Assembly (NCBI RefSeq): GCF_007786445.1
Contig: NZ_VNJI01000017.1
Span: 62,001 to 126,000, forward strand
From: Paenibacillus cremeus
GTDB taxonomy: Bacteria > Bacillota > Bacilli > Paenibacillales > NBRC-103111
Direction of reading: 5' to 3'
Length of the DNA stretch: 64,000 bases
Both the position numbers and the translations under genes were made by a program. The notes under the pieces were generated by a model, which was given only the letters and a program-made list of their open reading frames with translations, did no database searches and was not told the DNA's origin. The stretch's first letter is position 1; each line of letters starts with the position of its first letter. Positions 45,334 through 55,173 of this stretch are shown piece by piece.

Positions 45334-46461
45334 ATGAGTAAACGTGATTATTACGAGGTGCTTGGGGTCGGTAAAGACGCTTCGCAAGAAGATCTAAAAA
45401 AAGCCTACCGCAAGCTCGCTCGCCAATACCATCCAGACGTCAACAAGGCGGCGGACGCCGAGTCGAAGTTTAAAGAAGCCAAGGAAGCTTATGACGTTCT
45501 GAGCGATGATCAGAAAAAAGCACAGTATGACCGTTTTGGCCATGTGGATCCGAATCAAGGCATGGGCGGCGGCGGCTTCGGAGGACAGGACTTCGGCGGC
45601 GGCTTTGGCGACTTGTTCGATATGTTCTTCGGCGGCGGCGGCGGTCAGCGGCGCAATCCGAATGCGCCTCAGCGGGGGAACGATCTGCAGTACACGCTGA
45701 CGATCGATTTTAAGGAAGCGGTTTTCGGCAAGAAAACGGAGATCGTGATTCCACGAACGGAAACGTGCGAAACGTGTCACGGCAGCGGGGCCAAGCCCGG
45801 CACCAAGCCGGAGACGTGCGGCGTCTGCCATGGCTCCGGACAGCAGGAAGTCGTGCAAAATACCGCGTTCGGCCGTATCGTGAACCGTCGCGTGTGCTCT
45901 GCATGTCAAGGTCAAGGCAAGCTGATCAAAGACAAATGCGGAACCTGCCATGGATCCGGCAAGATCAAGAAGCAGCGCACGATCAGCTTGAACATTCCAG
46001 CCGGTGTGGATGATGGCGCACAGCTGCGCGTTTCCGGCGAAGGGGAAGCAGGAACACGCGGCGGTCCGTCCGGCGACCTGTATGTAGTTATTCGCGTAAA
46101 AGCGCACGAGTTCTTCGAGCGCGAAGGCGACGATATTTACTGCGAGGTGCCGCTTACCTTTGCGCAAGCCGCATTGGGCGACGAGATCGAAATTCCGACG
46201 CTGACCGAGAAGGTCAAGCTGAAGATCCCGGCCGGTACGCAAACCGATACGTACTTCCGCTTGAAAGGCAAGGGCGTGCCTCGTCTGCGCGGTCATGGCC
46301 AAGGCGATCAGCACGTGAAGGTCGTTGTAGTAACGCCAACGAGCCTGAGCGAAGAGCAAAAGGATTTGCTTCGCGAGTTCTCCCGTGTAAGCGGCGAAAA
46401 TACGAACGAGCAGAACCAATCCATTTTTGAGCGGATGAAACGGGCCTTTTTAGGCGACTAA
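45334..46461 (+). CDS. dnaJ: Chaperone protein DnaJ (Hsp40)
   Basis: 375 aa. J domain with YHPDVNK (HPD), a Gly/Phe-rich segment ([20 protein letters not shown]), four CxxCxGxG zinc repeats ([32 protein letters not shown]) and the C-terminal substrate-binding domain. Stimulates DnaK ATPase. Last gene of the heat-shock operon. Confidence 0.98.
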   Translation: MSKRDYYEVLGVGKDASQEDLKKAYRKLARQYHPDVNKAADAESKFKEAKEAYDVLSDDQKKAQYDRFGHVDPNQGMGGGGFGGQDFGGGFGDLFDMFFGGGGGQRRNPNAPQRGNDLQYTLTIDFKEAVFGKKTEIVIPRTETCETCHGSGAKPGTKPETCGVCHGSGQQEVVQNTAFGRIVNRRVCSACQGQGKLIKDKCGTCHGSGKIKKQRTISLNIPAGVDDGAQLRVSGEGEAGTRGGPSGDLYVVIRVKAHEFFEREGDDIYCEVPLTFAQAALGDEIEIPTLTEKVKLKIPAGTQTDTYFRLKGKGVPRLRGHGQGDQHVKVVVVTPTSLSEEQKDLLREFSRVSGENTNEQNQSIFERMKRAFLGD

Positions 46462-46475
46462 TCATTCCCATGTTA

Positions 46476-46516
46476 AAACACTGCAGCGCTTTTTTTGCGC
46501 CGCAGTGTTTTTTTGT
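46476..46516 (+). terminator. Terminator of the dnaK operon
   Basis: AAACACTGC-A-GCGC with GCGC-CGCAGTGTTT and a T-run. Confidence 0.88.
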
Positions 46517-46622
46517 ATAATTCGCGAGATTCGGTGGACACTAGAAAAGGTCAGGTCTGACGAAGGGTTATTTAAGTCTGTCGTTAGGATTGCTAGAAAC
46601 GATGAGGAGGAACAAGCTGATC

Positions 46623-46781
46623 ATGGATCCGAACATCAATCAAGCTGCTCAGGCAGGCAATCAATTGCCGATCGGGAAAAATGAAGATGTGGAATTTTCA
46701 TCCGATATGGCGGATGAGGCGGATATGAAGGCGCTTCAGCGCGCTCAGAAGGCCGATCAACGCCAACAAGAGCAGGAGTAG
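46623..46781 (+). CDS. YfhD-like small protein
   Basis: 52 aa. NEDVEFSSDMADEADMKALQ and the RAQKADQRQQEQE tail match the C-terminal half of the YfhD family of small hydrophilic Bacillales proteins, which are often linked to spores. GAGGAGG lies about 12 bases upstream of ATG 46623; the longer frame from 46590 contains that site. Highly charged, probably disordered. Confidence 0.6.
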   Translation: MDPNINQAAQAGNQLPIGKNEDVEFSSDMADEADMKALQRAQKADQRQQEQE

Positions 46782-46795
46782 AAAGGAAGAGAATT

Positions 46796-47182
46796 ATGGC
46801 TGAGAAAGCCATTTTGGCCTTTTTTCATTCCCCTCAAGAAGCGCAATGCTGTGTTCCGAAGCTTCAAGCGTTGCGGGCTGCGGCTATTCAGGTGGACAAG
46901 TTCGGGCAGTATCCCGGTCATGGGATTGATGAAACCCTCAACCCGTTAAGCCATTCGAATTTCTCCGGGCTTGCTCACCTTACACTGGCTGCTGGGGCTT
47001 CGAATCCCGATGCCGCGGTACTGATGGCTGCGAGCCCTGATGCCAGCGGGATGCACGACGGAAGCCTTGATTTTTATACCGATGATATGTCCAGACGCGA
47101 TACGCTTTTGACCGTCGTGGTGGATGAAGCGGTTCACAGCCAGGCGCTTCGGGTAATCGAGGAAGCCGGCGGTCGGATTTAG
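46796..47182 (+). CDS. Hypothetical protein after the heat-shock operon
   Basis: 128 aa, with AAGGAAGAG 7 bases before the ATG. The first 35 and last 30 residues (AILAFFHSPQEAQCCVPKLQ and TVVVDEAVHSQALRVIEEAG) have the two-ends ferredoxin-like pattern of small stress proteins, but I do not recognise the family. 14 bases after the YfhD-like gene, so probably one transcript. Confidence 0.65.
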   Translation: MAEKAILAFFHSPQEAQCCVPKLQALRAAAIQVDKFGQYPGHGIDETLNPLSHSNFSGLAHLTLAAGASNPDAAVLMAASPDASGMHDGSLDFYTDDMSRRDTLLTVVVDEAVHSQALRVIEEAGGRI

Positions 47183-47225
47183 TTTCTTTGGTTTAGACAT
47201 AGTACGGGTATAGCTCGACAGTGAC

Positions 47226-47270
47226 AAACGGTTCTTCGCAGAAATGTCTGCGGGGGGCCGTTTTTTAGTA
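47226..47270 (+). terminator. Rho-independent terminator
   Basis: ACGGTTCTTCGCAGA-AATG-TCTGCGGGGGGCCGT with mismatches, then TTTTT. Confidence 0.75.
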
Positions 47271-47385
47271 GGAATAGTGCTTGTTTTACCCGCGTACATA
47301 ATTGTTGTATACTAGGTCTTATGCATAAGTTGACATACAATGAGATGCAACTATAGTTTTAGATCAATCGGGAGGTAGTACATAA

Positions 47386-48363
47386 GTGCAATGGCATGAA
47401 ATTACGGTGAATACAACCGAAGAAGCAATCGAGATGATTTCGAATTTTATACATGAGCAGGGAGCGGGCGGGGTGTCGATTGAAGAGTCAGGTACGCTGA
47501 ACAAGCAGCGGGACACGTCTTTAGGGCAATGGTACGAGCACCCGCTCAATGACATTCCGGAAGGCCGCGCCGTGATCAAGGGGTATTTCTCCGAAGGTAC
47601 GGACATGGACACTATTCTGGAGGAGCTAAAGCAATCGGTGAACCAGCTTGCCGAATTCGACATCGATACGGGCAGCCCTACGTATGAGCTGAAGATCGTG
47701 GATGATGAAGATTGGGCGAACGCGTGGAAGCAGTATTTTAAACCTCTGCGCGTCTCGGATCGGCTGACGATAAAGCCGACTTGGGAAGATTACACCGCTT
47801 CGCCGGGCGAGATTATTCTGGAGCTCGATCCGGGAATGGCATTTGGGACAGGAACACATGCGACTACCGCGCTATGCCTTCGGACGTTGGAGCAGGTCAT
47901 CCAGAGCGGTGACGATGTGATTGATGTGGGCACAGGCTCAGGCATTCTGGCGATCGCCGCGGCGAAGCTGGGCGCGGGGCATGTGCTGGCACTTGATCTG
48001 GATCCTGTTGCTGTGTCCAGCGCCACGGAAAATACGCGTCTGAACGAGCTCGATGAGCAGATTACTATCAAGCTCAGCGACTTGCTGCAGGTATTGAACG
48101 AGAATAAAACGGAAACAGGAGCCAGCGCGCTTGGCGTTAAGCTGCCGGTGCAGGTTGTTGTCGCGAACATTTTGGCCGAGATCATCGTCTTATTCGTGAA
48201 GGATGTATACGATGTGCTGGCTGCAGGCGGAACCTATATCGTTTCCGGGGTTATCAAGGCGAAGCAAGAAATGGTCGAGGACGCATTGAAAGCAGTAGGC
48301 TTCGCTATCTCTCGGGTAAACGAGGACCAGGATTGGGTTGTCATCGTTGCCCAAAAACGGTAG
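47386..48363 (+). CDS. prmA: Ribosomal protein L11 methyltransferase
   Basis: 325 aa, GTG start with GGGAGGTAG about 8 bases upstream. N-terminal L11-binding domain, then the SAM-dependent methyltransferase with DPGMAFGTGTHATTALCL, VIDVGTGSGILAIAAAKLGA and VVANILAEII (the catalytic-pocket NPPY-like position). Trimethylates L11. Follows dnaJ as in Bacillus. The next gene starts 10 bases later. Confidence 0.95.
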   Translation: MQWHEITVNTTEEAIEMISNFIHEQGAGGVSIEESGTLNKQRDTSLGQWYEHPLNDIPEGRAVIKGYFSEGTDMDTILEELKQSVNQLAEFDIDTGSPTYELKIVDDEDWANAWKQYFKPLRVSDRLTIKPTWEDYTASPGEIILELDPGMAFGTGTHATTALCLRTLEQVIQSGDDVIDVGTGSGILAIAAAKLGAGHVLALDLDPVAVSSATENTRLNELDEQITIKLSDLLQVLNENKTETGASALGVKLPVQVVVANILAEIIVLFVKDVYDVLAAGGTYIVSGVIKAKQEMVEDALKAVGFAISRVNEDQDWVVIVAQKR

Positions 48364-48373
48364 GTGATCCGCT

Positions 48374-49057
48374 TTGAGCTCATTGTTGGCCTATCCCATC
48401 GACCAGCTGCCCTTCGTCTTTCTGGTGCTGCTGTTCGGCTTTACCGTGCATGAGTTCGCTCATGCTTATGTTGCGGACCGGTTCGGGGATCCAACTCCCC
48501 GTTCCATGGGCCGCGTCACGTTAAACCCCCGCGTTCACCTGGACGTGCTTGGGATGATCTTTTTCTTGTTGGTCGGGATCGGCTGGGCTAAGCCTGTGCT
48601 GGTTAACCGCAGCAAATTTAAATATCCTCGCGTGATGGGGATTATCGTTTCTTTGGTGGGTCCGCTCAGTAATTTGGTGCTGGCTTTTATCAGCCTGCTC
48701 ATCCTATTCGCTTTTTATCAATTCAGGCTGCTTGACGATATGTCGCAAGGGGTAAGTCTCGCAATTAAACTCTTTTTTTCTTTAATGGTTACTCAGAATA
48801 TCTTTTTGTTCATACTAAATCTAATTCCATTCCCTCCGCTCGATGGCTATCGCATTTTGATGGATTTGCTTCCCGGCCGCTGGATGATGCATGTGAAGAA
48901 GTATGAGCAGTGGCTGTATTATGCCATTCTGCTGATGTTTTTCATTCCGCCGATCCGCATGGTGACGCTTGGTCCGATTTTTGCCCAGCAAAATACGATT
49001 ATTCGCTGGTTCACCGGCATTGCGGAGCAGCTGTTCGGGTTTGCGGTAAGGTTTTAG
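48374..49057 (+). CDS. Site-2 protease family (M50) membrane metalloprotease
   Basis: 227 aa, TTG start. The zinc site is HEFAH (26-30) in the first membrane helix; the third ligand is the Asp in NLIPFPPLDGYRIL. GRVTLNPRVHLDVLGMIFF is the family block between them. Such small YwhC/Rip-type proteases cut transmembrane substrates; the target is unknown. About five membrane spans. Cotranscribed with prmA. Confidence 0.88.
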   Translation: MSSLLAYPIDQLPFVFLVLLFGFTVHEFAHAYVADRFGDPTPRSMGRVTLNPRVHLDVLGMIFFLLVGIGWAKPVLVNRSKFKYPRVMGIIVSLVGPLSNLVLAFISLLILFAFYQFRLLDDMSQGVSLAIKLFFSLMVTQNIFLFILNLIPFPPLDGYRILMDLLPGRWMMHVKKYEQWLYYAILLMFFIPPIRMVTLGPIFAQQNTIIRWFTGIAEQLFGFAVRF

Positions 49058-49159
49058 GGGTGGCTTTTTTGTCGAAAACGTTGTAAGATGGAGGGTGACC
49101 GTTTGGCTGATGGACAGCCGGGCGGTCTGACCTATTTTTATAGACCTGAGGGTACTCGA

Positions 49160-49942
49160 ATGCAGAGATATTTTATTGCGCCGGAGCAGTTTTCCGGAGA
49201 TACGGTGACGATTAGCGGCGATGATGCTCATCATTTGATTCGGGTGATGCGGGCGAAGCCGGGCGATACCTGTATTGTCAGCGACGGAGAAAGCCGCGAA
49301 GCGCTGGTCAAGCTCCATACCATTGAGAAGGATCAAGCGGTAGCCGACGTTGTTGAGCTGCTGCCGATGGACCATGAACCTGCTGTCGACGTGTGGATAG
49401 CGCAGAGCTTGCCCAAGGGCGACAAGATGGAGCTCGTGATTCAGAAGGGGACGGAGATTGGCGCCGCCAGGTTTATCCCGTTTGTTTCAGAGCGGACCGT
49501 CGTCCAGCTGGATAGTAAAAAAGAAGGCAAGCGCATCGAGCGCTGGCAAAAAATAGCCAAAGAAGCTGCAGAGCAAGCGCATCGCAACAAGGTGCCGGTC
49601 GTGGAGTCGCCGCTGAGCTGGAAAGAGCTGCTGAAGCGGGCGGGCGAAGCAGACTGCGCTTGGATTTGCTATGAGAAAGAAAGCACGCAGGAGCTGCGCC
49701 TGGCGATCCGGCGGGCTTTATCGGGGCGTTCTGCGGACTCCGCAGCCTTAGCGAGACCTAAGCTGCTTTTGATTATCGGTCCCGAAGGGGGCTTTACCGA
49801 ACAGGAAGTGACGGCTGCAGAGGCAGCTAGCTGCAAATCCATCAGTCTCGGCAAACGTATCCTAAGAACGGAAACCGCCGCGATGGTCGGTTTAACGTGC
49901 ATTTTATATGAATCCGGTGAGATGGGAGGAGAAGGAGCATGA
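49160..49942 (+). CDS. rsmE: 16S rRNA m3U1498 methyltransferase
   Basis: 260 aa from ATG 49160 (MQRYFIAPEQFSGD), with GAGGG 7 bases upstream; the 24-codon extension from 49088 is not conserved. PUA-like N-terminal domain and a SPOUT knot with LLLIIGPEGGFTEQEV and SLGKRILRTETA. Ends in ATGA overlap with mtaB. Confidence 0.94.
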   Translation: MQRYFIAPEQFSGDTVTISGDDAHHLIRVMRAKPGDTCIVSDGESREALVKLHTIEKDQAVADVVELLPMDHEPAVDVWIAQSLPKGDKMELVIQKGTEIGAARFIPFVSERTVVQLDSKKEGKRIERWQKIAKEAAEQAHRNKVPVVESPLSWKELLKRAGEADCAWICYEKESTQELRLAIRRALSGRSADSAALARPKLLLIIGPEGGFTEQEVTAAEAASCKSISLGKRILRTETAAMVGLTCILYESGEMGGEGA

Positions 49943-51351
49943 CGACAGTAGCGTTTCATACGCTCGGATGTAAGGTGAATTTTTACGATACGGAAGCGAT
50001 CTGGCAGCTCTTTAAGCAGGATGGGTATGAACAGGTTGACTTTGAAGCGACGGCGGATATTTACGTGATCAACACGTGCACGGTCACCAATACGGGCGAC
50101 AAGAAGAGCCGCCAAATGATTCGTCGAGCCGTCCGCCGAAACCCGGAAGCGATTATTGCGGTAACGGGCTGCTATGCGCAGACGTCCCCGGCGGAAATTT
50201 TGGCGATCCCAGGCGTGGACTTGGTCATTGGAACACAGGATCGGGATAAAATCATTCCTTACGTGAAGCAGTTGGAGCAAGAGCGGCAGCCGATCAATGC
50301 GGTGCGCAACATTATGAAAACCCGAACCTTTGAGGAGCTCGACGTGCCGGATTTTGCGGATCGTACACGGGCGTTTTTGAAGATTCAAGAGGGCTGCAAC
50401 AATTTTTGCACGTTTTGTATTATTCCGTGGTCCCGCGGCTTAATGCGCAGCCGGGAACCGGAAAGCGTGTTGGCCCAGGCGCGGATGCTGGTCGATGCTG
50501 GCTATCAGGAGATCGTACTCACGGGCATTCATACCGGTGGGTATGGCGAGGACCTGGAAGATTACAGCTTGGCGAAGCTGCTTTGGGATTTGGACAAGGT
50601 GGAAGGACTGAAGCGCATTCGCATCAGCTCAATTGAAGCCAGCCAAATTACCGACGAGGTACTCGAGGTGCTGCAGAAATCGGATAAAATGTGCCGCCAT
50701 CTGCATATTCCGCTTCAAGCGGGCGATAACGATGTGCTGAAGCGGATGCGCCGCAAATATACGGTGGAGGAGTTTGCCGAGAAAATCGAGCACATTCACC
50801 GCATTATGCCGGGCGTAGCGATCACGACCGACGTCATTGTCGGCTTCCCGGGCGAGACGGAAGAGATGTTCCGAACCGGCTACCGTTTTATGGAGCAAAT
50901 GAAATTTTCCGAAATGCACGTGTTTCCGTATTCCAAACGGACCGGTACGCCGGCAGCGCGGATGGAGGATCAAGTGGACGAAGAAGTGAAAAACACGCGT
51001 GTACACGAGCTGATCGACTTGTCGGAGCGGATGCAGCTGGAATACGCCAAGCCGTTTGTTGGACAGGTGCTGGAGGTCATTCCGGAGCGCGATTACAAAG
51101 GCCAGCCGGGCAGCGGACTGCTGATGGGGTATTCGGATAACTATTTGCAGCTGGTGTTTGAAGGCAAAGAAGAGTGGATCGGTCAGGTGTGCAAGGTGAA
51201 GGTAACCGAGGCTGGCGTGAACGAATGCCGTGGTGAACTGGTAGAGCAGCCGGTTATGGTGACGTCGATCAGCAAGACCCGCCGTACGACTGCTGAAGCT
51301 ACGCCTTCGGAAGCCGCGATCCCGGGTCAAGCCGAACGAGCGATTGGATAA
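49939..51351 (+). CDS. mtaB: tRNA t6A37 methylthiotransferase MtaB
   Basis: 470 aa. N-terminal UPF0004 domain (FHTLGCKVNFYDTEAIWQLF, CTVTNTGDKKSRQ, VTGCYAQ) with three cluster Cys; radical SAM triad C153-x3-C157-x2-C160 in GCNNFCTFC; C-terminal TRAM domain. Converts t6A to ms2t6A in tRNAs reading ANN codons. The last 25 residues are a variable tail. Follows rsmE as in Bacillus (yqeU-yqeV). Confidence 0.94.
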   Translation: MTTVAFHTLGCKVNFYDTEAIWQLFKQDGYEQVDFEATADIYVINTCTVTNTGDKKSRQMIRRAVRRNPEAIIAVTGCYAQTSPAEILAIPGVDLVIGTQDRDKIIPYVKQLEQERQPINAVRNIMKTRTFEELDVPDFADRTRAFLKIQEGCNNFCTFCIIPWSRGLMRSREPESVLAQARMLVDAGYQEIVLTGIHTGGYGEDLEDYSLAKLLWDLDKVEGLKRIRISSIEASQITDEVLEVLQKSDKMCRHLHIPLQAGDNDVLKRMRRKYTVEEFAEKIEHIHRIMPGVAITTDVIVGFPGETEEMFRTGYRFMEQMKFSEMHVFPYSKRTGTPAARMEDQVDEEVKNTRVHELIDLSERMQLEYAKPFVGQVLEVIPERDYKGQPGSGLLMGYSDNYLQLVFEGKEEWIGQVCKVKVTEAGVNECRGELVEQPVMVTSISKTRRTTAEATPSEAAIPGQAERAIG

Positions 51352-51360
51352 GAATGATGC

Positions 51361-51406
51361 GAAAGGATTTCATGGCTATGCTTATGGCGTAGAGTGAAGT
51401 CCTTTC
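51361..51406. other. Hairpin between mtaB and the NUDIX gene
   Basis: GAAAGGATTTCA with TGAAGTCCTTTC plus an inner CTATGC / GCGTAG helix. No long T-run. May be a processing site or weak terminator. Confidence 0.55.
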
Positions 51407-51432
51407 ATTTCCATAGAGAAGAGGTGAAGGCG

Positions 51433-51861
51433 ATGAAGGAGGTTTCTGCGGGCGGAGTAGTGTTTCGCAGGGTTGGCGGCGATATTCAGGTCCAGATGAT
51501 TCAAGACCGTTATGGAAAGATCACCCTTCCCAAGGGAAAAATGGAGCCCGGCGAGACGGTTGAACAAACCGCGCTTAGGGAAATCTTAGAAGAGACGGGA
51601 ATCCAAGGCACAATCCTGAAGCCGCTGGAGATGATTACATATCAATTCAACCTGACAGGCGTCGGTGTGGTGGACAAGGAAGTCCACTATTACTTGGTTG
51701 AGGCTACAGGCGGTACTTTGCAAGCCCAGATCGAAGAAATTCGCGGGGTTGAATGGCTGCATCCGCTGGATGCTTGGCATCAGCAAACGAATTCGGGCTA
51801 CGGCAATAATGATTCCGTATTACAAAAGGCGCTGATCGCGCTAGGCTATGAGGTGAACTAA
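51433..51861 (+). CDS. NUDIX hydrolase
   Basis: 142 aa from ATG 51433, with AGAGGTGA 6 bases upstream. MKEVSAGGVVFRR, and the NUDIX box GKMEPGETVEQTALREILEE, then TGI. Resembles diadenosine-polyphosphate or MutT-like hydrolases (Ap4A-type). Overlap with deoC leader: the deoC ribosome site lies in its last codons. Probably housekeeping nucleotide clean-up. Confidence 0.88.
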   Translation: MKEVSAGGVVFRRVGGDIQVQMIQDRYGKITLPKGKMEPGETVEQTALREILEETGIQGTILKPLEMITYQFNLTGVGVVDKEVHYYLVEATGGTLQAQIEEIRGVEWLHPLDAWHQQTNSGYGNNDSVLQKALIALGYEVN

Positions 51862-52545
51862 ATGTCAACATTTGATGTGAGCAAGCTGCCTTCTTATATT
51901 GATCATACGCTATTGAAGGCGGATGCAGATGAAAGCGCCATTCGCAAGCTATGTGAAGAGGCGAAGCAATACGGCTTTTACAGCGTCTGCGTGAACGGAA
52001 CCTGGGTAAAGCTGTGCCATGAGCTGCTGCAAGGCACGGGCGTGAAAGTGGCTGCAGTCTGCGGTTTTCCACTGGGTGCAAGCGACAGCTCGGTGAAGGC
52101 GTTTGAAGCGGCGAAAGCGGCAGAGCATGGAGCGGGAGAAATCGATATGGTGCTCCAAATCGGACGACTCAAGCAAGGGGATTACGACGCGGTTCGCGAA
52201 GATATTCGCGCTGTGGTTCAGGCGGTGGCAGGCCGTGCGATCGTGAAGGTGATTTTCGAAACGGGCGCATTGAACGAGGAGCAAAAAGCGGCCGCTTGCC
52301 GTCTGTCGGAAGAAGCAGGAGCGCATTTTGTAAAAACGTCGACGGGCTTCGGACAAGGCGGGGCAACGGTGGAAGATGTGACGCTCATGCGTGCCAACGT
52401 TTCTCCATCCGTAAGCGTGAAGGCTTCCGGTGCTGTTCGTGATTTGGAAACGGCTTTGAAAATGATCGAAGCCGGCGCAACAAGACTGGGTACCAGCTCA
52501 GGCGTTGCGATTATGACAGGGATATCCAGCTCCTCGTCTTATTAG
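51862..52545 (+). CDS. deoC: Deoxyribose-phosphate aldolase
   Basis: 227 aa class I aldolase converting 2-deoxyribose 5-phosphate to glyceraldehyde 3-phosphate and acetaldehyde. IDHTLLKADADESAI, the Schiff-base region FVKTSTGFGQGGAT (K158) and VKASGAVRDLETAL (second active-site Lys) are present. GAGGTGA, 6 bases before the ATG, lies inside the NUDIX gene, so the two are coupled. Confidence 0.95.
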   Translation: MSTFDVSKLPSYIDHTLLKADADESAIRKLCEEAKQYGFYSVCVNGTWVKLCHELLQGTGVKVAAVCGFPLGASDSSVKAFEAAKAAEHGAGEIDMVLQIGRLKQGDYDAVREDIRAVVQAVAGRAIVKVIFETGALNEEQKAAACRLSEEAGAHFVKTSTGFGQGGATVEDVTLMRANVSPSVSVKASGAVRDLETALKMIEAGATRLGTSSGVAIMTGISSSSSY

Positions 52546-52589
52546 GTTAAACTAACATTTCGAGGCTGGATTTGGAGTTGGAGGCGCAT

Positions 52590-53960
52590 ATGGCTGTCGT
52601 TGTATTACAGAAAAAACGCAAGAAACGGCTGGAGGAAGGTCATCCTTGGGTGTTTCAGTCGGAAATCGATCGGGTGGAAGGGGAAGCATCCCCTGGTCAG
52701 TTAGTCGCTATACATAATCATATCGGTCAGTTTTTGGCCACGGGTTACTATAATCCGGCCTCCCAAATTGTAGTTCGTGTAGTGTCGTTTAAGCCTCTTG
52801 AGGCGATGACCTACGAATTTTTTGCTGAGCGCTTCCGTCAATGCAAGGAGCATCGGGAGCGGTTTTTGCCGGAGGTGCGCTCCTATCGCTTGGTCTATGG
52901 GGAAGCGGATTATTTGCCGGGGCTTATCGTCGACAAGTTCGAGGATACACTGGTGGTTCAAATTTTGACCCTGGGGATGGAACAGGCGCGGGAAGCGCTG
53001 GTATCCGCTCTGATTCAAGTGATGCAGCCTGTGGGCATCTATGAGCGCAGCGATGTTTCTGTACGGGAGCTGGAGGGCTTGGAGCAGAAGACCGGCGCGC
53101 TATATGGCGATTGCTCAAGGTTCGTCACGATCCGTGAGAACGGGCTCCTTATGGAAGTCGATATCGAGCAGGGGCAAAAGACCGGCTACTTCTTCGATCA
53201 GCGCGAGAATCGGGCAGCGGTTGCACCGCTCATGAAAGGCTGGGGCAAACGCGGCGGGATTGAGATGAAGGACATGCTGCAGGACGACGGGACAACGAAG
53301 CGGGTGCCGGTCAATGCGAACGGCAAAGAAGTGACGTTCCCGTATTGGGACGGTGCGACGGTGCTGGAATGCTTCTCGCATACGGGCAGCTTCACGCTGA
53401 ATGCTTGCGCAGCAGGCGCGAAGAAGGTGACCTGTCTTGACATCTCGGAGCATGCGGTAGAGACGGCCAGACGGAATGTGGAGCTGAACGGCTTTGCGGA
53501 GCGGGTAGAGTTCGTCGTGGCCGATGCGTTCCAGTATTTGCGCGAGCAAGTTAAGGGATTGGAACAGCGTGTGGAGCGGGGGCAAGCCGGTGACCGTAAG
53601 GTCGACACGTCACAGCCAATTGGTACCAAGGGAAGGACTTGGGACGTTGTAATTCTCGATCCGCCGGCGTTTGCCAAATCCCGTGGTGCCGTAGAAGGCG
53701 CTTGCCGCGGTTATAAGGACATCAATCTGCAGGGCATGAAGCTGGTGAACGAGGGCGGGTACCTAGTCACAGCAAGCTGCTCCTACCACATGAAGCCGGA
53801 GCTGTTTCTGGAGATGGTGCATGCGGCCGCTGTAGATGCCGGCAAGGTGCTGCGTTTGGTGGAATTCCGGGCTGCCGGGAAGGATCATCCGCGGATTTTG
53901 GGAGTCGATGAAGGAAACTACTTGAAATTTGCTATCTTTGAAGTGCGAAGCAAGCGATAA
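52590..53960 (+). CDS. Class I SAM-dependent 23S rRNA methyltransferase, RlmI-like
   Basis: 456 aa from ATG 52590 with GGAGGCG upstream. PUA domain at the N-terminus (LQKKRKKRLEEGHPWVFQSE), then QKTGYFFDQRENR, VLECFSHTGSFTLNA (SAM motif I), DVVILDPPAFAKSR (motif IV) and SCSYHM. RlmI methylates a 23S cytosine. The usual length is about 395 aa. Here there are two extra charged segments: about 35 residues after FDQRENRAAVAPLMKG, and about 25 after FQYLREQVKG. Confidence 0.88.
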   Translation: MAVVVLQKKRKKRLEEGHPWVFQSEIDRVEGEASPGQLVAIHNHIGQFLATGYYNPASQIVVRVVSFKPLEAMTYEFFAERFRQCKEHRERFLPEVRSYRLVYGEADYLPGLIVDKFEDTLVVQILTLGMEQAREALVSALIQVMQPVGIYERSDVSVRELEGLEQKTGALYGDCSRFVTIRENGLLMEVDIEQGQKTGYFFDQRENRAAVAPLMKGWGKRGGIEMKDMLQDDGTTKRVPVNANGKEVTFPYWDGATVLECFSHTGSFTLNACAAGAKKVTCLDISEHAVETARRNVELNGFAERVEFVVADAFQYLREQVKGLEQRVERGQAGDRKVDTSQPIGTKGRTWDVVILDPPAFAKSRGAVEGACRGYKDINLQGMKLVNEGGYLVTASCSYHMKPELFLEMVHAAAVDAGKVLRLVEFRAAGKDHPRILGVDEGNYLKFAIFEVRSKR

Positions 53961-53973
53961 TAGGTTTGAAGCT

Positions 53974-54006
53974 AGGCCGTGGGGGAGATCCCGCGGTCTT
54001 TTTTTG
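53974..54006 (+). terminator. Rho-independent terminator
   Basis: GGCCGTGGG with CCCGCGGTC, then a run of seven T. Confidence 0.85.
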
Positions 54007-54113
54007 TCGCAATTTTTCCGTTTTAATACTTTTTCGATAATATTTCTAATATTTTTCATTTAAAATTTGTGTTAAACTAGGAAATTAGAACCATTACATT
54101 TGGAGGACAACAT

Positions 54114-55148
54114 ATGGATGAGCTGTGGTTAAAAAGAGCTAAATTCCTTGTAGTGGACGATCAAGACTACAATATCGATTTGTTGGAGCGCATCTTGAAG
54201 CGGGCGGGGTTTGACAGCATCACGAGCACGACGGAGCCGAAGCGGCTGGAGAAACTCTATCACGAATTGAACCCGGATATTATTTTGCTAGATTTGCATA
54301 TGCCTGAAATGGACGGGTATGATGCGCTGAAGCTGTTGAACACGCTCGTACCGGATGGGGATTACCTGCCGATTCTGGTGCTTACGGCCGATGTGACCAA
54401 GGAAGCCAAGCAGAAGGCGCTGCAAGAGGGAGCGCATGATTTTCTGACGAAGCCCTTTGACCGGATGGAAGTCGTGTTGCGGATTCAAAATTTGCTTAAG
54501 ACACGCTACTTGCATCTGCAGCTGCAGGACCAGAATCATAACCTGGAGCAGCGGGTACGGGAGCGGACGAAAGAGCTGGAGCTGGCTCAGCTGGAGATCC
54601 TTCAGCTGCTAGGGCGCACCTCGGAATATCGCGACGACGAGACAGGGCAGCATATCCAACGCGTAGGCAAGATGGCGGGAGAGATCGCGACGGCTTTAGG
54701 GCTGCCTGAGCACGAGGTCAGACTCATTCAATTGGCTACACCACTGCACGATATCGGAAAAATCGGCATACCGGATGCGATTTTGCTGAAGCCCGGCCGG
54801 TTTACTCCCGAAGAGTTCGAGCAGATGAAATTACATACGAATATCGGCGCCAGCATCTTGGAAGGAAGCTTGTTCCCCGTGCTGCAAATCGCTGCCACCA
54901 TCGCCGGTTCCCATCATGAGAAGTGGAACGGGACAGGCTATCCGCATGGACTATCTGGGGAAGACATTCCGTTAGTCGGGCGAATTGTGGCCATTGCCGA
55001 CTTTTTCGATGCGCTCACGAATGAACGGCCATACAAACGAGCGTGGACGCAAGAGGAAGCCATGGCGGAGATTGATAAGCAAATCGGCATTCATTTTGAT
55101 CCTAAAGTCGTAGAAGCATTCAAGAGCATCATACAGGTACCTGTATAA
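54114..55148 (+). CDS. Response regulator with HD-GYP output (RpfG-like)
   Basis: 344 aa. REC domain with VVDDQDYN, phospho-acceptor D60 in ILLDLHMPEMDGY and the KPF lysine; a coiled linker (QDQNHNLEQRVRERTKELEL); then HD-GYP with HDIGKIG (212 on) and GTGYPHGL (GYP at 275-277). A cyclic di-GMP phosphodiesterase switched by phosphorylation. The likely kinase is the MHYT sensor encoded 25 bases downstream. Only the REC arrangement of RpfG is shared; no rpf genes are present. Confidence 0.93.
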   Translation: MDELWLKRAKFLVVDDQDYNIDLLERILKRAGFDSITSTTEPKRLEKLYHELNPDIILLDLHMPEMDGYDALKLLNTLVPDGDYLPILVLTADVTKEAKQKALQEGAHDFLTKPFDRMEVVLRIQNLLKTRYLHLQLQDQNHNLEQRVRERTKELELAQLEILQLLGRTSEYRDDETGQHIQRVGKMAGEIATALGLPEHEVRLIQLATPLHDIGKIGIPDAILLKPGRFTPEEFEQMKLHTNIGASILEGSLFPVLQIAATIAGSHHEKWNGTGYPHGLSGEDIPLVGRIVAIADFFDALTNERPYKRAWTQEEAMAEIDKQIGIHFDPKVVEAFKSIIQVPV

Positions 55149-55173
55149 ACCGGAGGAATAGGAGAGCTGGACG

